Shown here: positions 18,275-27,313 of the stretch, one piece after another
How positions within the stretch are numbered: the first letter of the stretch is position 1
Layout of the letters: each line of letters begins with the position of its first letter
DNA from: Gammaproteobacteria bacterium
GTDB taxonomy: Bacteria; Pseudomonadota; Gammaproteobacteria; Pseudomonadales; Azotimanducaceae
DNA length: 64,000 nt
Direction of reading: 5' to 3'
Assembly: GCA_026706935.1 (NCBI GenBank)
Contig: JAPOXV010000018.1
Span: 558,001 to 622,000 of the forward strand
The notes under the pieces: generated by a model
Told to the model about the DNA's origin: nothing
The model's database searches: none
The model's input: only the letters and a program-made list of their open reading frames with translations
Position numbers and translations under genes: made by a program

Positions 18275-19861
18275 ATGGAATCCATGAACGTAACGATCGA
18301 AAATGACTTCGTTGGCTCGTTGCCTGCGGATCCGATACGAGAGAACTACCTCCGACAGGTTCGTGGCGCGTGCTATTCGTTCGTTGAACCTTCACGAGCA
18401 GGCAAACCTCAGCTTGTCGCGTACTCCAAAGATCTAGCTGAGCGTCTCGGATTCTCTGTTAGCGACTGTGAGTCCGACGAATTTCTCGATGTTTTCGCCG
18501 GTAACTCACTACTCGAAGGCATGAAGCCCTTCGCGATGTGTTACGGCGGGCACCAATTTGGCAATTGGGCTGGTCAACTGGGGGATGGTCGAGCGATCAC
18601 ACTTGGTGAGCTCATCGACAACTGCGGAACACGTCAAGCTTTACAACTGAAAGGCGCAGGAAAGACACCCTACTCGCGCTCCGCCGATGGACTCGCGGTG
18701 TTGCGCTCGTCCCTACGTGAGTACGTGTGCAGTGAGGCAATGCACTACCTTGGCATTCCAACAACTCGCGCTTTAACGCTGGTAGCGACGGGTGATGCTG
18801 TAATTCGAGACATGCTTTACGACGGCCACCCCGCACCAGAACCGGGTGCGATTGTGTGTCGAGTGGCGCCATCCTTCGTCCGATTCGGCAACTTCGAGAT
18901 ATGTGCCGCACAACGTGATCTGGATTTGCTGAAGCAAGTGGCCGATTACACGATTAATTCTGATTTTCCAACGTTGAAAGCTCTACAGGAGACGGAGAAG
19001 TACGTCACATGGTTTGAGGAAGTCGTTAATCGGACCATTGACATGGTCGTGCATTGGATGCGCGTTGGATTCGTGCACGGAGTGATGAACACAGACAACA
19101 TGTCGATTCTCGGACTAACTATCGACTACGGACCATATGGGTGGTTGGAAGATTACGATCCGGATTGGACTCCGAATACCACTGATGCAGCGACGCGTCG
19201 GTATCGCTATGGGCAACAACCTTGGGTAGCTCAGTGGAATCTATTGCAACTTGCTAACGCCATTGTGCCTTTGATCGGTGAAACGAAACCGCTCGAAGAT
19301 GCTCTGAATCGATTTCCACCCGTCTATCAGGAACGGTGGGAACAAACGATTCGTAACAAGCTCGGACTTACTGATGTTGGTAGTAAAGAATCGCCGTTGA
19401 TTAATGAGCTGGAGGCCGTTTTAAAGCTCGTTGAAACAGACATGACGCTGTTCTTTCGCGAATTAGCAAAACTTGACATCACAGCGACGATCGAAGCTGA
19501 GGATCCTCTTCATAACATGGAATCCGTTTATTACGCACCTAGCTCGATCTCGGCTAAACAGCGCGAACAAATCAACCTATGGCTGCGGAACTACGCGACT
19601 TTAGTGAATCATCAGAACCAAAATCAAGACAATCGTGTCGCGCTGATGAACGCAACCAATCCACTCTATGTGCCTCGTAATTACTTAGCCCAGTTGGCCA
19701 TCGATGAAATAGAGAAAGGCAACCCCCAATATCTCGAAGAATGGATGTCAGTGCTTGAGAATCCGTATACCGAGCAACATGGTAAAGATAAGTTTGCAGC
19801 GAAACGACCAGAATGGGCACGAACGCGTGTCGGTTGTTCGATGCTTTCATGTAGTTCTTGA
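18275..19861 (+). CDS. selO: SelO/YdiU protein adenylyltransferase (UPF0061)
   Basis: Pseudokinase-fold enzyme that transfers AMP from ATP to protein Ser/Thr/Tyr residues and is linked to redox-stress responses. The 528 residues show LRQVRGACYSFVEP near the N-terminus, FAMCYGGHQFGNWAGQLGDGRA, GAGKTPYSRSADG, FVHGVMNTDNMSI with the metal-binding Asn/Asp, and DYGPYGWLEDY. The C-terminus SCSS is the usual end; animal homologues carry selenocysteine there. It is somewhat longer than the Escherichia coli protein (about 478). ATG 18284 is a possible alternative start, as GGA precedes it at better spacing. Transcribed alone, divergent from the giant membrane protein. Confidence 0.95.
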   Translation: MESMNVTIENDFVGSLPADPIRENYLRQVRGACYSFVEPSRAGKPQLVAYSKDLAERLGFSVSDCESDEFLDVFAGNSLLEGMKPFAMCYGGHQFGNWAGQLGDGRAITLGELIDNCGTRQALQLKGAGKTPYSRSADGLAVLRSSLREYVCSEAMHYLGIPTTRALTLVATGDAVIRDMLYDGHPAPEPGAIVCRVAPSFVRFGNFEICAAQRDLDLLKQVADYTINSDFPTLKALQETEKYVTWFEEVVNRTIDMVVHWMRVGFVHGVMNTDNMSILGLTIDYGPYGWLEDYDPDWTPNTTDAATRRYRYGQQPWVAQWNLLQLANAIVPLIGETKPLEDALNRFPPVYQERWEQTIRNKLGLTDVGSKESPLINELEAVLKLVETDMTLFFRELAKLDITATIEAEDPLHNMESVYYAPSSISAKQREQINLWLRNYATLVNHQNQNQDNRVALMNATNPLYVPRNYLAQLAIDEIEKGNPQYLEEWMSVLENPYTEQHGKDKFAAKRPEWARTRVGCSMLSCSS

Positions 19862-20029
19862 CGTTCCGCTCCTATCAAATTAGCGATCACCTTCCTTATC
19901 TGTGTTCGTAGGATATTGCCTAGAAGTCGGTAACCATCGCTGCAAGCAACTAAGTTCGATTTCCATCGGTTACTCTGTCGATATGAGTGAATTTGGTGAT
20001 TCATCAACGTCCAATAAACCCCGCAGTGA

Positions 20030-20041
20030 CTGAAGCTTCAG
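20030..20041. repeat. 12-bp perfect palindrome upstream of the P1 peptidase
   Basis: CTGAAGCTTCAG is self-complementary and lies about 55 bp before the P1-family peptidase start, in the 232-bp gap after selO. It may be an operator, but a 12-bp palindrome can be chance. The rest of that gap shows no gene beyond a 16-codon frame at 19983-20033, which I do not credit. Confidence 0.25.
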
Positions 20042-20093
20042 CCGATCACATCACCCCGACGGTCGTCAGAGGATAGGTGACTAAGAAGCACTC

Positions 20094-21128
20094 ATGAGAG
20101 TTTACGCTCTGACGAAAATGGTTATGTGCGCATTCGTCGTCAGTTTCGCGTATGCCCAGGACCCGATCATCAACGATCCGGACCGAGCGATCAATACAGA
20201 CTTCGGCGATAACGTCCTAGAGTTTGACTTTCCTGCGATTCAAGTTGGTATCGCCGAGTACCCAGACGGTCCGACTGGTGTAACGGTTCTTCGTTTTGGA
20301 ACCGCAACAAGCGCTGCGGTTGCCGTTGCCGTGGATATTCGTGGCGGCGCGCCAGGTTTCCTGGGTAATTACGGACTCGTGCACGCGATTTCTTTAGCTG
20401 GTGGCTCTCTGCTTGGTTTAGAAGCCGCTTCTGGTGTCGTAGAAGGAATCTATGCAGAACGCGAATACAGCACAGATTGGGAGCTTATCCCTCTCGTGAG
20501 TGCCGGGGTGATTTTCGATTTTCACGAGCGAGACGACAGCATTTATCCAGATAAGCGGCTCGGTCGTGCGGCGTTCGACAACATGGAAACGAACCAGTTT
20601 CCATTGGGTGCTCGCGGCGCAGGTATTTCTGCGACGGTCGGAAAGCTGGTCGACTTTTCAGCTGGTGAACCTGCCGGACAAGGCGCAGCATTTCTCGATG
20701 AAGATGGCGTCAAGATCTTCGCATGCGTCATTCTGAATGCCGTTGGCGCTATATACGATCGGAACGGCGATATCGTTTTAGGAGATCTAGATGCGGAATC
20801 ACGAGCACGATCAGGTCTAGGGACGAACCTAGAACGACCTATCGGTGCTGGACCAAGCAATCAAGTCCATGGTCTTCCGACTGGTAACACGACACTGACC
20901 GTTGTCGTAACGAATCAAACTATTCTGGGTTTCAATCTCGTACAACAAGCACGACAAGTACATAGCTCAATGGCGCGTGCCATACAGCCGTTTCATACCC
21001 CAACCGATGGCGACGTACTTTGGTTTGTATCGACGGGAGGAACTGAATTGATGGATATCTCGTTAACCGATTTCGGCATCATGGCGTCAGACGTCGTTTG
21101 GGATGCTGTTTTGACCGCTCATCCTTAA
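20094..21128 (+). CDS. P1-family (DmpA/BapA-like) self-processing peptidase, secreted
   Basis: N-terminal-nucleophile peptidase of 344 residues, related to L-aminopeptidase/D-esterase DmpA and beta-peptidyl aminopeptidases. A signal peptide (residues 1-21, ending AYA) directs export. The core has FPAIQVGIAEYPDGPTGVTVL, VDIRGGAPG and a putative self-cleavage site before Thr266 in GNTTLTVVVTN. In the family this break frees the catalytic Ser/Thr of the small subunit. The nucleophile here is inferred from that motif. AAGAAG precedes the ATG. Possible roles are peptide or amide turnover in the periplasm. Confidence 0.85.
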   Translation: MRVYALTKMVMCAFVVSFAYAQDPIINDPDRAINTDFGDNVLEFDFPAIQVGIAEYPDGPTGVTVLRFGTATSAAVAVAVDIRGGAPGFLGNYGLVHAISLAGGSLLGLEAASGVVEGIYAEREYSTDWELIPLVSAGVIFDFHERDDSIYPDKRLGRAAFDNMETNQFPLGARGAGISATVGKLVDFSAGEPAGQGAAFLDEDGVKIFACVILNAVGAIYDRNGDIVLGDLDAESRARSGLGTNLERPIGAGPSNQVHGLPTGNTTLTVVVTNQTILGFNLVQQARQVHSSMARAIQPFHTPTDGDVLWFVSTGGTELMDISLTDFGIMASDVVWDAVLTAHP

Positions 21129-21183
21129 CGTATCTATCTGTTCACACACATTCCTATCTACGAAAAGAGTCGTCGGGTAAGTA

Positions 21184-22062
21184 TCAGTCGATCAACTTAT
21201 TGATCGGGTATTCGACAATCCCTCGAGCTCCTGCCTCGATAAGTTGCGGTACGATCGTTCGTACCGTACTTTCATCGACAATCGCGTTAAGGTCAACCCA
21301 ATCTTCGTTAGTCAACGCGGAGATAGTCGGTTTCTGCAATGCAGGTAACACAGATTCAACAGCTTTTACCGAGTCCTTGTGCACATTCATCATCAGACCC
21401 ACCTTGCCTTCCGCATGCAAGCATGCTTGAAGCATCAACGCCAGATTTTCTACTTTGTCGCGTTTCCACTGTTCTCGATACGCGTCATGGTTCGCGATCA
21501 ATCTGGGTGTGCTTTGAATGACCTCGTCAACGATGCGAAGGTCGTTCGCTCTTAGTGAGCTGCCAGTTTCCGTGATTTCGACGATTGCGTCGACGAGCAT
21601 CGGTGGTTTTACTTCGGTCGCACCCCACGAAAACTCGACATCGGCCGTTACACCGTGATTAGCTAACCAGCGCCGCGTGAGATTTACGGCTTCAGTCGCA
21701 ATGCGTTTTCCTTCTAAGTCTGTAACCGAATAGACCTCAGAGTCACTTGGTACGGCCAAAACCCAGCGGATTGGTCGCCGACTAACTTTCGAGAATACCA
21801 GTTCGCAGATTTCCTGAACATCCGCGCCGGTCTCTTGTATCCAGTCTAACCCAGTAATCCCAGCGTCCAAGACACCAAGCTCGACATAGCGAGCCATCTC
21901 TTGCGCTCGCACTAACAGACATTCGATATCTGGATCATCGATCGTAGGATAGTACGACCGACTTGAGAAAGTGATCACATAGCCGGCACGACCGAATAGC
22001 TCGCCGGTCGCCTCCTGAAGACTGCCCGACGGCAATCCCAGTTTTAAGGTGCTCTGCGTCAT
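21184..22062 (-). CDS. hisG: ATP phosphoribosyltransferase (HisG, long form)
   Basis: First enzyme of histidine synthesis: it joins PRPP and ATP to give phosphoribosyl-ATP and is feedback-inhibited by histidine. 292 residues from ATG 22062 ([15 protein letters not shown]) matches the long form with a C-terminal regulatory domain, so no HisZ is needed. The motif [16 protein letters not shown] binds PRPP. I reject an upstream in-frame start at 22152 that would run inside hisI. The start overlaps the hisI stop as ATGA, so the two are coupled. No other his gene is in the window. Confidence 0.95.
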   Translation of the reverse strand: MTQSTLKLGLPSGSLQEATGELFGRAGYVITFSSRSYYPTIDDPDIECLLVRAQEMARYVELGVLDAGITGLDWIQETGADVQEICELVFSKVSRRPIRWVLAVPSDSEVYSVTDLEGKRIATEAVNLTRRWLANHGVTADVEFSWGATEVKPPMLVDAIVEITETGSSLRANDLRIVDEVIQSTPRLIANHDAYREQWKRDKVENLALMLQACLHAEGKVGLMMNVHKDSVKAVESVLPALQKPTISALTNEDWVDLNAIVDESTVRTIVPQLIEAGARGIVEYPINKLID

Positions 22063-22442
22063 TTCGACCCATAAACCTCTTGAGGATCGAATACTTTCTC
22101 GGCAATGACTGTAGGTTTCCCGGTTGTCGAATCGATTTCTCGGAAAAAGCAACTCTCGTATCCTTCGTGACAGGCGGCGCCACCGACCTGTTCGACCTTT
22201 ACGAGCAATGCGTCTGCATCACAGTCGTAGTAAATATGCTTCAGTTTTTGTATATGACCGCTTGTCTCACCTTTACGCCATAGAGTCTGACGACTCCGAG
22301 AGTAGTAACAGACCTTGCGTGTTTGGAGGGTTTCTTCGTACGCCGCGCGGTTCATGTACGCGAGCATTAGCACTTTTCCGTCGTCGTGGTTTTGAGCAAT
22401 CACGGGAATGAGTTCGCTTTTCTGAAAATCGGGACCAGTCAT
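22059..22442 (-). CDS. hisI: Phosphoribosyl-AMP cyclohydrolase (HisI, stand-alone)
   Basis: Third step of histidine synthesis: opens the adenine ring of phosphoribosyl-AMP. 127 residues with YDCDADALL (D73, C74, D75, D77), which holds Mg and Zn ligands, and [11 protein letters not shown] (C91, C98), which holds the remaining Zn cysteines. The HisE pyrophosphohydrolase domain is absent, so it is not the fused HisIE of many gammaproteobacteria. It is the first gene of a coupled hisI-hisG pair. A 6-bp inverted repeat lies 12 bp before the start and may affect expression. Confidence 0.95.
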   Translation of the reverse strand: MTGPDFQKSELIPVIAQNHDDGKVLMLAYMNRAAYEETLQTRKVCYYSRSRQTLWRKGETSGHIQKLKHIYYDCDADALLVKVEQVGGAACHEGYESCFFREIDSTTGKPTVIAEKVFDPQEVYGSK

Positions 22443-22454
22443 ACTGCAGGTGTA

Positions 22455-22471
22455 TCAGACAAATCGTCTGA
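22455..22471. promoter_or_regulatory. Inverted repeat just upstream of hisI
   Basis: TCAGAC (22455-22460) and GTCTGA (22466-22471) pair around a 5-base spacer, 12 bases before the hisI ATG. In RNA this would be a small hairpin at the ribosome-binding region; in DNA an operator half-site pair. No leader peptide rich in His codons is evident. Confidence 0.3.
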
Positions 22472-22711
22472 GTGTAGTTCTTGGGATCAGAACACCCATT
22501 GCTTCCACTTCGAAATGTGGACGCTACAGATGAATCGAGAGCGTAATTATCAAAACGTGGGTCACCGAGGAGCCTTCTTTAAGACAGTCGTGTGATTACG
22601 ACAATGCCAATCGGTTGTTTTTCCAAGTCCTCAAATCCATGCGTGATTCCTATTCTTGACAGCGCAAATATCATGCCCACCCTCAATAGCTGACTCAACC
22701 GAGTACGCCGA

Positions 22712-23902
22712 ATGATCTTGTCTCAAAAAATGGACCGACTAGGCACTGAAACTGCCTTTGAGGTACTTGCCCGTGCAGAAGCACTCAAAGCTGCCGGTCG
22801 CGACATCATCAATTTAGGTATTGGTCAACCTGACTTTAAAACGCCACCACACATTGTTGAAGCCGCAGTCAAAGCGCTGCACGACGGGCACCATGGCTAT
22901 ACACCTGCGCCCGGCATTCCTGCTCTGAGGGAAGCTGTCGCTCACGACATACTGAAATGGCGTAATGTGGAAGTGAGTCCAAACAACGTTCTGATCGTGC
23001 CTGGTGGCAAAGTCACGATGTTCTTTGCAATTCTCATGTTTGGCGAAGAAGGATCAGAAATCCTCTATCCGAATCCTGGTTTTCCTATTTACGAATCGGT
23101 AATCAATTTCTCTGGCGCAACAGCGGTTCCAATTCCCCTTGTAGAGTCGCTTGGATTTTCGTTTAGTGCGGATACCGTGCTCGACCTGATGACGCCTAAC
23201 ACTCGGCTAGTGATCATCAATTCACCCGCGAACCCAACCGGCGGTGCTGTGCCAAAAGCAGAGATCGATAAGCTCGTCGATGGTCTCGAGGATTTTCCGA
23301 ATGCCGTCATCATGAGCGATGAGATCTACGCACGAATTTGTTACGGCGACGAGGATCACGTATCTCTGCTTAGTTATCCGCAAATCCGTGATCGCCTCAT
23401 CTTGTTGGATGGGTGGAGTAAAACATACGCAATGACCGGTTGGCGAATGGGATACTCCGTTTGGCCAGACGCGCTAATCGATCATGCAACAAGGTTGGCA
23501 ATTAACTGTCATTCGTGCGTCAATGCATCCGCGCAATATGCCGGAATCGCCGCCTTGGAAGGACCGCAGGACTCTGTCGACACAATGGTGACGGCATTTG
23601 AAGAGCGTCGCAAGGTCATCGTGGATGGGCTAAACGGACTCGCAGGTATCACGTGCACCGAGCCGCTCGGTGCGTTTTACACTTTTCCAAACATTACCGG
23701 AACAGGTTTGACGGCGGCTCAACTTCAAAATCAGATACTCGAGAAAGCAGGTGTCGCGACTGTCGCAGGTACCTCATTCGGCGCGTACGGCGAAGGCTAT
23801 ATTCGATTCTCCTACGCCGCATCGTTAGATGAGATTACGCAAGCGATTCAACGCATCGATGACTTCCTGGGAACGATCGGTATCAATGAAGTAGCTTCGT
23901 AA
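22712..23902 (+). CDS. Class I/II PLP-dependent aminotransferase
   Basis: A 396-residue fold-type I aminotransferase of the aspartate/aromatic group. GIGQPDF (36-42), NPTGG (174-178), SDEIY (202-206) and the PLP-binding Lys237 in GWSKTYAMTGWRMG are all present. The amino donor cannot be deduced. It is divergent from hisI across 269 bp and ends 4 bp before the stop of the convergent M3 peptidase. A histidinol-phosphate role is unlikely, as the closest pattern is the AspC-like subgroup. Confidence 0.9.
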   Translation: MILSQKMDRLGTETAFEVLARAEALKAAGRDIINLGIGQPDFKTPPHIVEAAVKALHDGHHGYTPAPGIPALREAVAHDILKWRNVEVSPNNVLIVPGGKVTMFFAILMFGEEGSEILYPNPGFPIYESVINFSGATAVPIPLVESLGFSFSADTVLDLMTPNTRLVIINSPANPTGGAVPKAEIDKLVDGLEDFPNAVIMSDEIYARICYGDEDHVSLLSYPQIRDRLILLDGWSKTYAMTGWRMGYSVWPDALIDHATRLAINCHSCVNASAQYAGIAALEGPQDSVDTMVTAFEERRKVIVDGLNGLAGITCTEPLGAFYTFPNITGTGLTAAQLQNQILEKAGVATVAGTSFGAYGEGYIRFSYAASLDEITQAIQRIDDFLGTIGINEVAS

Positions 23903-23906
23903 CGAT

Positions 23907-25928
23907 CTAATTTCGAATTCCACTGTGGCGTAACAGAGCGTCATTCTGAGGAGGTCTACCGCGGAAACTCGCAAACATCTCACGCGCCTTGACTGAGCTA
24001 CCTACCTCAAGTATCTCGTGAAGATATCGGGCACTCGTTTCCCGATTGTCGAGACCTTCTTCCTCGAATGCTGCAAAAGCGTCGGCTGAGAGTACTTCTG
24101 CCCAAAGATAGCTGTAGTACCCCGCGGCATAGCCTCCTGCGAATATATGCGCGAATCCCCACGGGAAACGATCGTAATCTTTGTTTGGCAACATGCCGGT
24201 ACGCGTGCGGATTTCTCGCATCGTATCGAGAGGGTCAAAGTCCTCAGTTGCCATGTGAAGTATTAGATCGAGGAGCCCAAACTCAAGCTGGCGAACCATC
24301 GCCATACCGGAGTTGAAGTTTTTGGCTTCTATGAGCTGATTGAGCAGTTCTGCCGGTAGGCTTTCACCCGTCTCAAAGTGCTTCGAGATTTGTCGTAACG
24401 AATCGGCTTGCCAACACCAGTTCTCCATAAATTGACTCGGTAGTTCGACAGCATCCCACTCGACACCATTGATCCCTGACACGGTCGCATAAGGTTGCTT
24501 CGTTAGCATGTGGTGTAGACCGTGACCGAATTCATGAAACAGCGTCACAACTTCCGAGTGGGTGAGCAACGAGGGGTTTCTATCAGCCGGTGGCGTGAAA
24601 TTGCACGTCAAATATGCAACCGGTAGAGTGAGCTCGTTTCCCACTGCTCTGCGACTTCGGCAATCTGCCATCCATGCGCCACTGCGCTTTTTCTCACGCG
24701 CAAATGCATCTAGGTAAAAACGCGCAATGATTTCGTTATTGCGAGCAATCTCATAGTATCGAACATCGGTGTGCCACACGGAGGGCGGTTCAGCAGAGCT
24801 AATCTCCACATCAAAGAGCCGCTCTACGACGCGGAACATCCCGTCGACCACATGATCAATTGGGAAATACGGTTTTAACTGCGTGTCTGACACATCGTAC
24901 AGAGACTTGCGCATGCGTTCAGCGACGAAATTCAGATCCCATGGCTCAAGTAAATCGAGCGCAAGCTCATCTCTAGCGAATACGCGCATTCGTTCAAGTT
25001 CTTCCTGAGCCTGTGGAAGAGCTTTAGTTAGTAAACCCTCTAGAAACGACTTCACTTCCCCTGCGGAGCTAGCCATTTTGGGATCAATCGAGTATTCGGC
25101 ATACGAATCAAATCCCACCAGCCGAGCCATCTTCGTGCGATTAACGAGTATTTCGTCGATAACGTCTGAGTTGTCGAATTCGCCGCCACTCGGTCCCACG
25201 TCTGACCCACGAGTCACATATGCGCGATACATTTCCTCACGCAGCGAGCGATTCTCACAATGCATCATGCTGCTTGCGTAACAAGCCATGTCGAGCGTCA
25301 GAAGGTAACCGTCGAGATCACGTCGTTCCGCCGCGGCTCTTGCCACGGCTAAGTTCGGTTCAGGAATGCCATTCAGTTCGTCGATGTCGCGGATGTGCTT
25401 CGACCAGGCATCGGTCGCATCTAGTAAATTGTTCGAGAAGGTGCTGCTGAGAACGGTGAGACGCTGACGCAGGTTTTTAAACTGTTCTCGATCATCCTCG
25501 TCTAAAGCAACGCCGTTCCGTCTGAAATTCCGCAACGAGTCATCGATCATTTTCTGTTGAGCAGCACTGAACGCGTCGACTCCATCACTCTCTGACAATT
25601 TCTTCACGATTTCATATAGAGGCCTAGATTGACTGAGTCGCGTCGAATGCTCGGTCAGTTTCTGGACCGCACTGTCATGCGCCTCTCTGAGTTCATCATT
25701 GTTAACGACTGCATTCAGATGGGAAATGGGTGCCCATACGTCGTTAAGCTCGACCTCCAACGACTCAAGCGCCATCATGAGGTTATCCCACGTGGGATCA
25801 CTCTCCGCTGTTTCGACGATGAGATCGACCGCCGCGTCGTGCGACGCGATTATTTCGGTAATCGACGGCACTACCTCGGCAGCGTCGATCGCTTGATGGT
25901 CCGGTAAGTTATGGATCGTTGTGCGCAT
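23907..25928 (-). CDS. prlC: M3-family oligopeptidase A (thimet-type zinc metallopeptidase)
   Basis: Cytosolic zinc oligopeptidase of 673 residues, close to the usual length of oligopeptidase A, which degrades signal peptides and short peptides. The zinc site HEFGH is at residues 465-469 and the third ligand is probably the Glu in EWDAVELPSQ about 25-30 residues later. A long helical N-terminal part precedes it. No signal peptide is seen. It is divergent from the rhodanese gene with a 64-bp promoter gap. The symbol follows the closest family match and is moderate in confidence. Confidence 0.92.
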   Translation of the reverse strand: MRTTIHNLPDHQAIDAAEVVPSITEIIASHDAAVDLIVETAESDPTWDNLMMALESLEVELNDVWAPISHLNAVVNNDELREAHDSAVQKLTEHSTRLSQSRPLYEIVKKLSESDGVDAFSAAQQKMIDDSLRNFRRNGVALDEDDREQFKNLRQRLTVLSSTFSNNLLDATDAWSKHIRDIDELNGIPEPNLAVARAAAERRDLDGYLLTLDMACYASSMMHCENRSLREEMYRAYVTRGSDVGPSGGEFDNSDVIDEILVNRTKMARLVGFDSYAEYSIDPKMASSAGEVKSFLEGLLTKALPQAQEELERMRVFARDELALDLLEPWDLNFVAERMRKSLYDVSDTQLKPYFPIDHVVDGMFRVVERLFDVEISSAEPPSVWHTDVRYYEIARNNEIIARFYLDAFAREKKRSGAWMADCRSRRAVGNELTLPVAYLTCNFTPPADRNPSLLTHSEVVTLFHEFGHGLHHMLTKQPYATVSGINGVEWDAVELPSQFMENWCWQADSLRQISKHFETGESLPAELLNQLIEAKNFNSGMAMVRQLEFGLLDLILHMATEDFDPLDTMREIRTRTGMLPNKDYDRFPWGFAHIFAGGYAAGYYSYLWAEVLSADAFAAFEEEGLDNRETSARYLHEILEVGSSVKAREMFASFRGRPPQNDALLRHSGIRN

Positions 25929-25992
25929 GGATGACGAACTTGCTAAATCACAAAGCGTTAAATTTTCGACACTTTAAAACTCAACGAATGCA

Positions 25993-26418
25993 ATGCCGAT
26001 TAAAAACGTCTTTGAGATGGTCGAGGAGGTCAAGAAGGATCTTGAGAACTTGAGTCTTGAGGATCTGGACCAAGAATTAAGCGAACGAGACGATCTGCTA
26101 CTGCTTGATATTCGCGAAATTCAGGAATACGTCGATCTAGGTACCATCCCGTCAGCGATCAATGCCCCTCGAGGAATGCTTGAATTCTGGGCAGATCCGG
26201 CAAGTCCTTACTATCGCGACTACTTTCAGGAAGACAAGCGTGTTGTGCTGTTTTGTGCGGGCGGCGGCAGATCTGCTTTCGCCGCAAAGGCACTGAAAGA
26301 AATGGGTTATTCAGACGTCGCCCACGTAGAAGCTGGATTCAACGGCTGGGCTGAGTCCGGAAGAGAGGTCGAAGATACGACGGCCAAAGCACGTTGGATG
26401 CGTAAACCACGCGACTAA
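25993..26418 (+). CDS. Rhodanese-like sulfurtransferase domain protein
   Basis: Single-domain rhodanese of 141 residues. The catalytic Cys88 is in VVLFCAGGGRSA, and the LLLDIREIQEY and GTIPSAINAPRG blocks match the family. The active-site loop CAGGGR has the six-residue size of sulfurtransferases. A 25-residue acidic/helical N-terminal extension precedes the domain. It would carry persulfide sulfur for thiosulfate use or thiol modification. It converges with the MaoC-domain gene, 12 bp apart. Confidence 0.9.
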   Translation: MPIKNVFEMVEEVKKDLENLSLEDLDQELSERDDLLLLDIREIQEYVDLGTIPSAINAPRGMLEFWADPASPYYRDYFQEDKRVVLFCAGGGRSAFAAKALKEMGYSDVAHVEAGFNGWAESGREVEDTTAKARWMRKPRD

Positions 26419-26429
26419 GGATCAGTCTG

Positions 26430-27302
26430 TCACGAGTGCTCAAAGTAGGCGTTCGAAACCACAACCCGATCGTCGACTACGCCCTCAAAGATAACCCGAC
26501 CTTCACCATCGTTCCAACCACGGATGTTCACCTCGTCGCCTGGAAAGACAGGAGACGAAAACCGAACCTTGATCTTCCTGAACCGGCTTTGATCGCTGTC
26601 ACAAAGCGCACCTAACAGCGCTTGCGCACAATGCCCGAACGTACACAAGCCGTGTAGGATAGGCGTTTCGAAACCACCAAATCGTGCCGCCTCAGGATCA
26701 ATGTGCAACGAGTTGTAGTCTCCCGACAATCGATAAATATGTGCTTGATTGTCGCCAATGTGTACTGACAAATCCAAGTCAGGTGTCGTGCCGGGTACCG
26801 CAATTTTCTGAGAGAACGTCTGTCCGACACCTTCAAATGGTTCAATGTCGCCTAGCTGTTCAACACCACGTCGAAACGAACCATTCACCATACGTACGCA
26901 GTCTTCGCCGTCCGCATTCGCTACGATGCTCTCGTATTCGCAGAAACCGTTTCCTTTACCGCGAGGATGAACCCCGATTAATCGCGAACGCACGGAAACG
27001 GTACCTCGAATCGGTAATGGTTTCAGAACCTCCAGATAGCGCTCCGCATCAATGTTGAGAGGTCCTGGTGAGTTCGGGATATGTGTACTATCTACGGGTG
27101 CACCTGCCCCGCCCCAACGAATCGAAAATGTCGGAAAGACTGCGAAATCAGGATTCGCTTCGTAGATAAAACGTAAGTCGCTTATCCCAATGCCGACAGC
27201 GTAAAGCAGTACGTCCCGTTGGTCATACGAAATCGAAACGGGGTCACCCCAAGGGCCAGGATTCCCATCTGGTAAAGCTGCTTGAGCGTTGTACCTCGCC
27301 AC
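26430..27302 (-). CDS. MaoC/hot-dog 2-enoyl-CoA hydratase, double domain
   Basis: A 290-residue protein of two hot-dog modules like the hydratase-2 part of peroxisomal MFE-2. The catalytic motif is YRLSGDYNSLHIDPEAA (Asp and His of hydratase 2), followed by GFETPILHGLCTFG. It hydrates 2-enoyl-CoA to (R)-3-hydroxyacyl-CoA. It is the third gene of a DUF35/thiolase-like/MaoC operon, with an 11-bp gap to the thiolase-like gene. The start is GTG with AAGGAA about 7 bases upstream. The set resembles side-chain degradation modules of steroid and branched-chain catabolism. Confidence 0.87.
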   Translation of the reverse strand: MARYNAQAALPDGNPGPWGDPVSISYDQRDVLLYAVGIGISDLRFIYEANPDFAVFPTFSIRWGGAGAPVDSTHIPNSPGPLNIDAERYLEVLKPLPIRGTVSVRSRLIGVHPRGKGNGFCEYESIVANADGEDCVRMVNGSFRRGVEQLGDIEPFEGVGQTFSQKIAVPGTTPDLDLSVHIGDNQAHIYRLSGDYNSLHIDPEAARFGGFETPILHGLCTFGHCAQALLGALCDSDQSRFRKIKVRFSSPVFPGDEVNIRGWNDGEGRVIFEGVVDDRVVVSNAYFEHS

Positions 27303-27313
27303 TGAATAGTTCC

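Noticed and set aside
19983-20033. 16-codon frame upstream of the P1 peptidase
   Set aside because: Too short and without a ribosome site or conserved feature.
21189-21206. Hairpin CGATCAA-N4-TTGATCG considered as a terminator
   Set aside because: It lies inside the last codons of hisG and has no following T-tract, so it is likely a coding coincidence.
22656-22661. TTGACA considered as a -35 box for the aminotransferase
   Set aside because: No -10-like hexamer occurs at 16-18 bp; the sequence there is ACCCTC.
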